Below are positions 62,727 to 64,000 of a stretch of DNA of 64,000 nt, in pieces; the stretch's first letter is position 1; every line of letters begins with the position of its first letter. Under the pieces are notes generated by a model. That model ran no database searches. It worked only from the letters and a program-made list of their open reading frames with translations, and had not been told where the DNA came from. Source of the DNA: Solibacillus sp. FSL K6-1523 (lineage in GTDB: Bacteria > Bacillota > Bacilli > Bacillales_A > Planococcaceae); contig NZ_JBBOSU010000001.1 of NCBI RefSeq assembly GCF_038005225.1, positions 3,522,001 to 3,586,000 on the forward strand. Reading direction: 5' to 3'. The position numbers and the translations under genes were made by a program.

Positions 62727-63408
62727 CAATGCGCTGTCCCAATAGGGAATACACCAGATGAGTATAAGGATTTTTATAAAAGACAGTTAGGGGTTTTCCT
62801 TATAGTAAATATTATTATTTATTGTAATAATAGTAGATAAGATCACTCCGACAAATCCATTATTTATTTGAAAAGAGGGCATAATGATGATTTCAATTCA
62901 AACTTGTTATTCAACACCTTTGCTCTCTTCAAAAAAATAATGATTAAGAACAATGGTAATTTATAGTAGTTTAGTAGGAAAACCAGATGAACAAACGTTG
63001 AAATTAGTCGATTTTTATAGCAAACTAGCTGCTTTGACTATAAAAATTTCAAACGGTAGTACTGTAACGCCCCTTTATTCATTTGAAATAGATACACGTT
63101 TTAATGAAAGACTAATAAATTGATTATAACGCTAGATTATCAATCTGAACGTGAATAACGTAATGGGTGCACAAACAATAAAAGATGGCTCCTGTGCAAT
63201 ACAAGAAACCATCTTTTAGTTGATATAAATGTTTTTTGAACTATTTCCCATTGCTGCCTAACTAATGTTTTCTAACGCATAATACATAACTTTAAGCGCT
63301 GTGGAGTCATTTATTTATAAAACTTTATTTCTATTTTACGATAGTACCAGGTACAAGGACAATTCTTTCGTTCGTATCAATCACATTTCCAATACAGTGA
63401 ACTTATCC
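62727..63408. other. 682-bp region with no confident gene
   Basis: AT-rich. It contains a 56-codon frame (62953-63123, +, MVIYSSLVGKPDEQTLK...) without a ribosome site, which may be a gene remnant, and a terminator near 63180. Otherwise nothing supported. Confidence 0.5.
63180..63217. terminator. Probable intrinsic terminator
   Basis: AAAAGATGG / CCATCTTTT with a 20-base loop, in the gap after the MalT-like gene. Confidence 0.5.
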
Positions 63409-64000
63409 TTATTCTTTAGGTTGCAAATCCTCAATTGAGTCGATATTCATATATTCCGGTACAACAAATCCATTCTTAGTACCTTTTAAGTTCTCTCCTA
63501 AATCGACAATGTCTTCCTTAAGTTTTTCATAAAAAGACTGGTGTGTTGACGGTAACCAAGGAGCTACCGTTGCATCCGCTTTACCAGTAGCGATTGCCTG
63601 GAACATAATTGCAGGATCAACTGGTGTCACTTTAACAACGTATCCTAGTTCTTCTAATACTGCTTCAATTACACTACTAGAAGCCCTTTCTGTATCCCAT
63701 GGAGTAGACACGATTTCAATTTCTTTTCCATCTACTTTATTGATACCTTCTGTCCATTCATTCACTCTATCTCGGTTTTCTTCTATCCATTTCATCGCTG
63801 CCTCTTCAAAAGAAACGTTTTGCGCATCATACATTACAGCTTCCATATCTTCTGGTTCCCAATAGAATCTATCAAGAACTGTATATGCCTCAGGTAGGTC
63901 ATTTTCCAAGCCTTTTCGCACAAGTGTATTGATATTTTCCACTCCACCTAATGTCCCTTTAGGATCCTCCAAAAATTTCAAATCGTGTGCTGTAAACTTC
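63409..64000 (-). CDS. opuAC: Glycine betaine/proline-type ABC substrate-binding protein (OpuAC), 5' end outside window
   Basis: The frame is open to the right edge (…KFTAHDLKFLEDPKGTLGG), so this is the C-terminal ~196 residues. They contain the end of one OpuAC lobe (LVRKGLENDLPEAYTVLDRFYWEPEDM..., AAMKWIEENRDRVNEW) followed by the other lobe (IEIVSTPWDTERASSSVIEAVLEELGY..., GKADATVAPWLPSTHQSFYEKLKEDIVDLGENL..., VVPEYMNIDSIEDL) and the stop. In standard OpuAC the second segment comes first. This order fits the circularly permuted form known in some Gram-positive osmoprotectant systems. A truncated tandem fusion is the alternative. It binds betaine or related osmolytes for an ABC importer. 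Confidence 0.8.
   Translation of the reverse strand, partial: KFTAHDLKFLEDPKGTLGGVENINTLVRKGLENDLPEAYTVLDRFYWEPEDMEAVMYDAQNVSFEEAAMKWIEENRDRVNEWTEGINKVDGKEIEIVSTPWDTERASSSVIEAVLEELGYVVKVTPVDPAIMFQAIATGKADATVAPWLPSTHQSFYEKLKEDIVDLGENLKGTKNGFVVPEYMNIDSIEDLQPKE

Overview
The window is low-GC Firmicute DNA with strong Shine-Dalgarno sites and frequent TTG/GTG starts. A YjcZ-type sporulation peptide, an S-layer (SLH) anchored giant surface protein, TerD/YceG stress genes, two chemoreceptors with sigma-D-like promoters and an OpuAC-type betaine-binding protein together suggest a motile, spore-forming, S-layered member of the Planococcaceae/Caryophanaceae (Solibacillus or Lysinibacillus-like). The genus call is inference.

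Layout. 1-6.7 kb: the 3' end of a multidomain histidine kinase, a small membrane protein, a SWIM/SNF2 helicase and an SDR reductase. 6.7-11.8 kb is an accessory island: an ATPase-TOPRIM gene pair resembling defence modules, a zinc-ribbon fragment, and an MntA-HepT toxin-antitoxin operon that is doubly dead. In it mntA is split by a tnpB-only IS605-family element and hepT carries an in-frame stop. 11.9-14 kb: a DUF2975/Cro-like regulator/membrane protein operon with its own palindromic operator. 14-18 kb: three TerD paralogues and yceG behind an ECF-type promoter. 18-31 kb: chemoreceptor, fatty-acid hydroxylase-like protein, TusA/YeeE sulfur uptake pair, prolyl-4-hydroxylase-like protein, an HK-RR-CcdA-multicopper oxidase operon, a DUF3298 protein and a second chemoreceptor. 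31-44 kb: DinB/YfiT protein, transglutaminase lipoprotein, YjcZ peptide, a 1719-residue pseudokinase-ATPase-TPR-GAF-histidine kinase (paralogue of the first gene), a methyltransferase, RlmD, an unknown small protein and a DUF4272 protein. 44-51 kb: a complete Wadjet operon in the order jetD-jetA-jetB-jetC. 51-64 kb: DUF2339 membrane protein, an 1800-residue LRR/B-repeat/SLH surface protein, a putative membrane-active protein, a MalT-like LuxR regulator and a partial betaine-binding protein.

Most unusual features. (1) A modular hairpin-rich repeat family has four full copies and one partial copy. Each lies 0-60 bp after a gene's stop codon in the same orientation relative to that gene; in two cases the repeat overlaps the TAA. 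Stem sequences co-vary between copies, which suggests a structured 3'-UTR RNA or a mobile element that targets stop codons. (2) The MalT-like regulator gene sits beside two minus-strand genes (surface protein, putative pore-former) whose promoters share a long, nearly identical palindromic site with the same spacing to the -35/-10. This looks like a dedicated three-gene regulon. (3) The surface protein gene contains a run of ten G on its coding strand, a candidate phase-variation switch.
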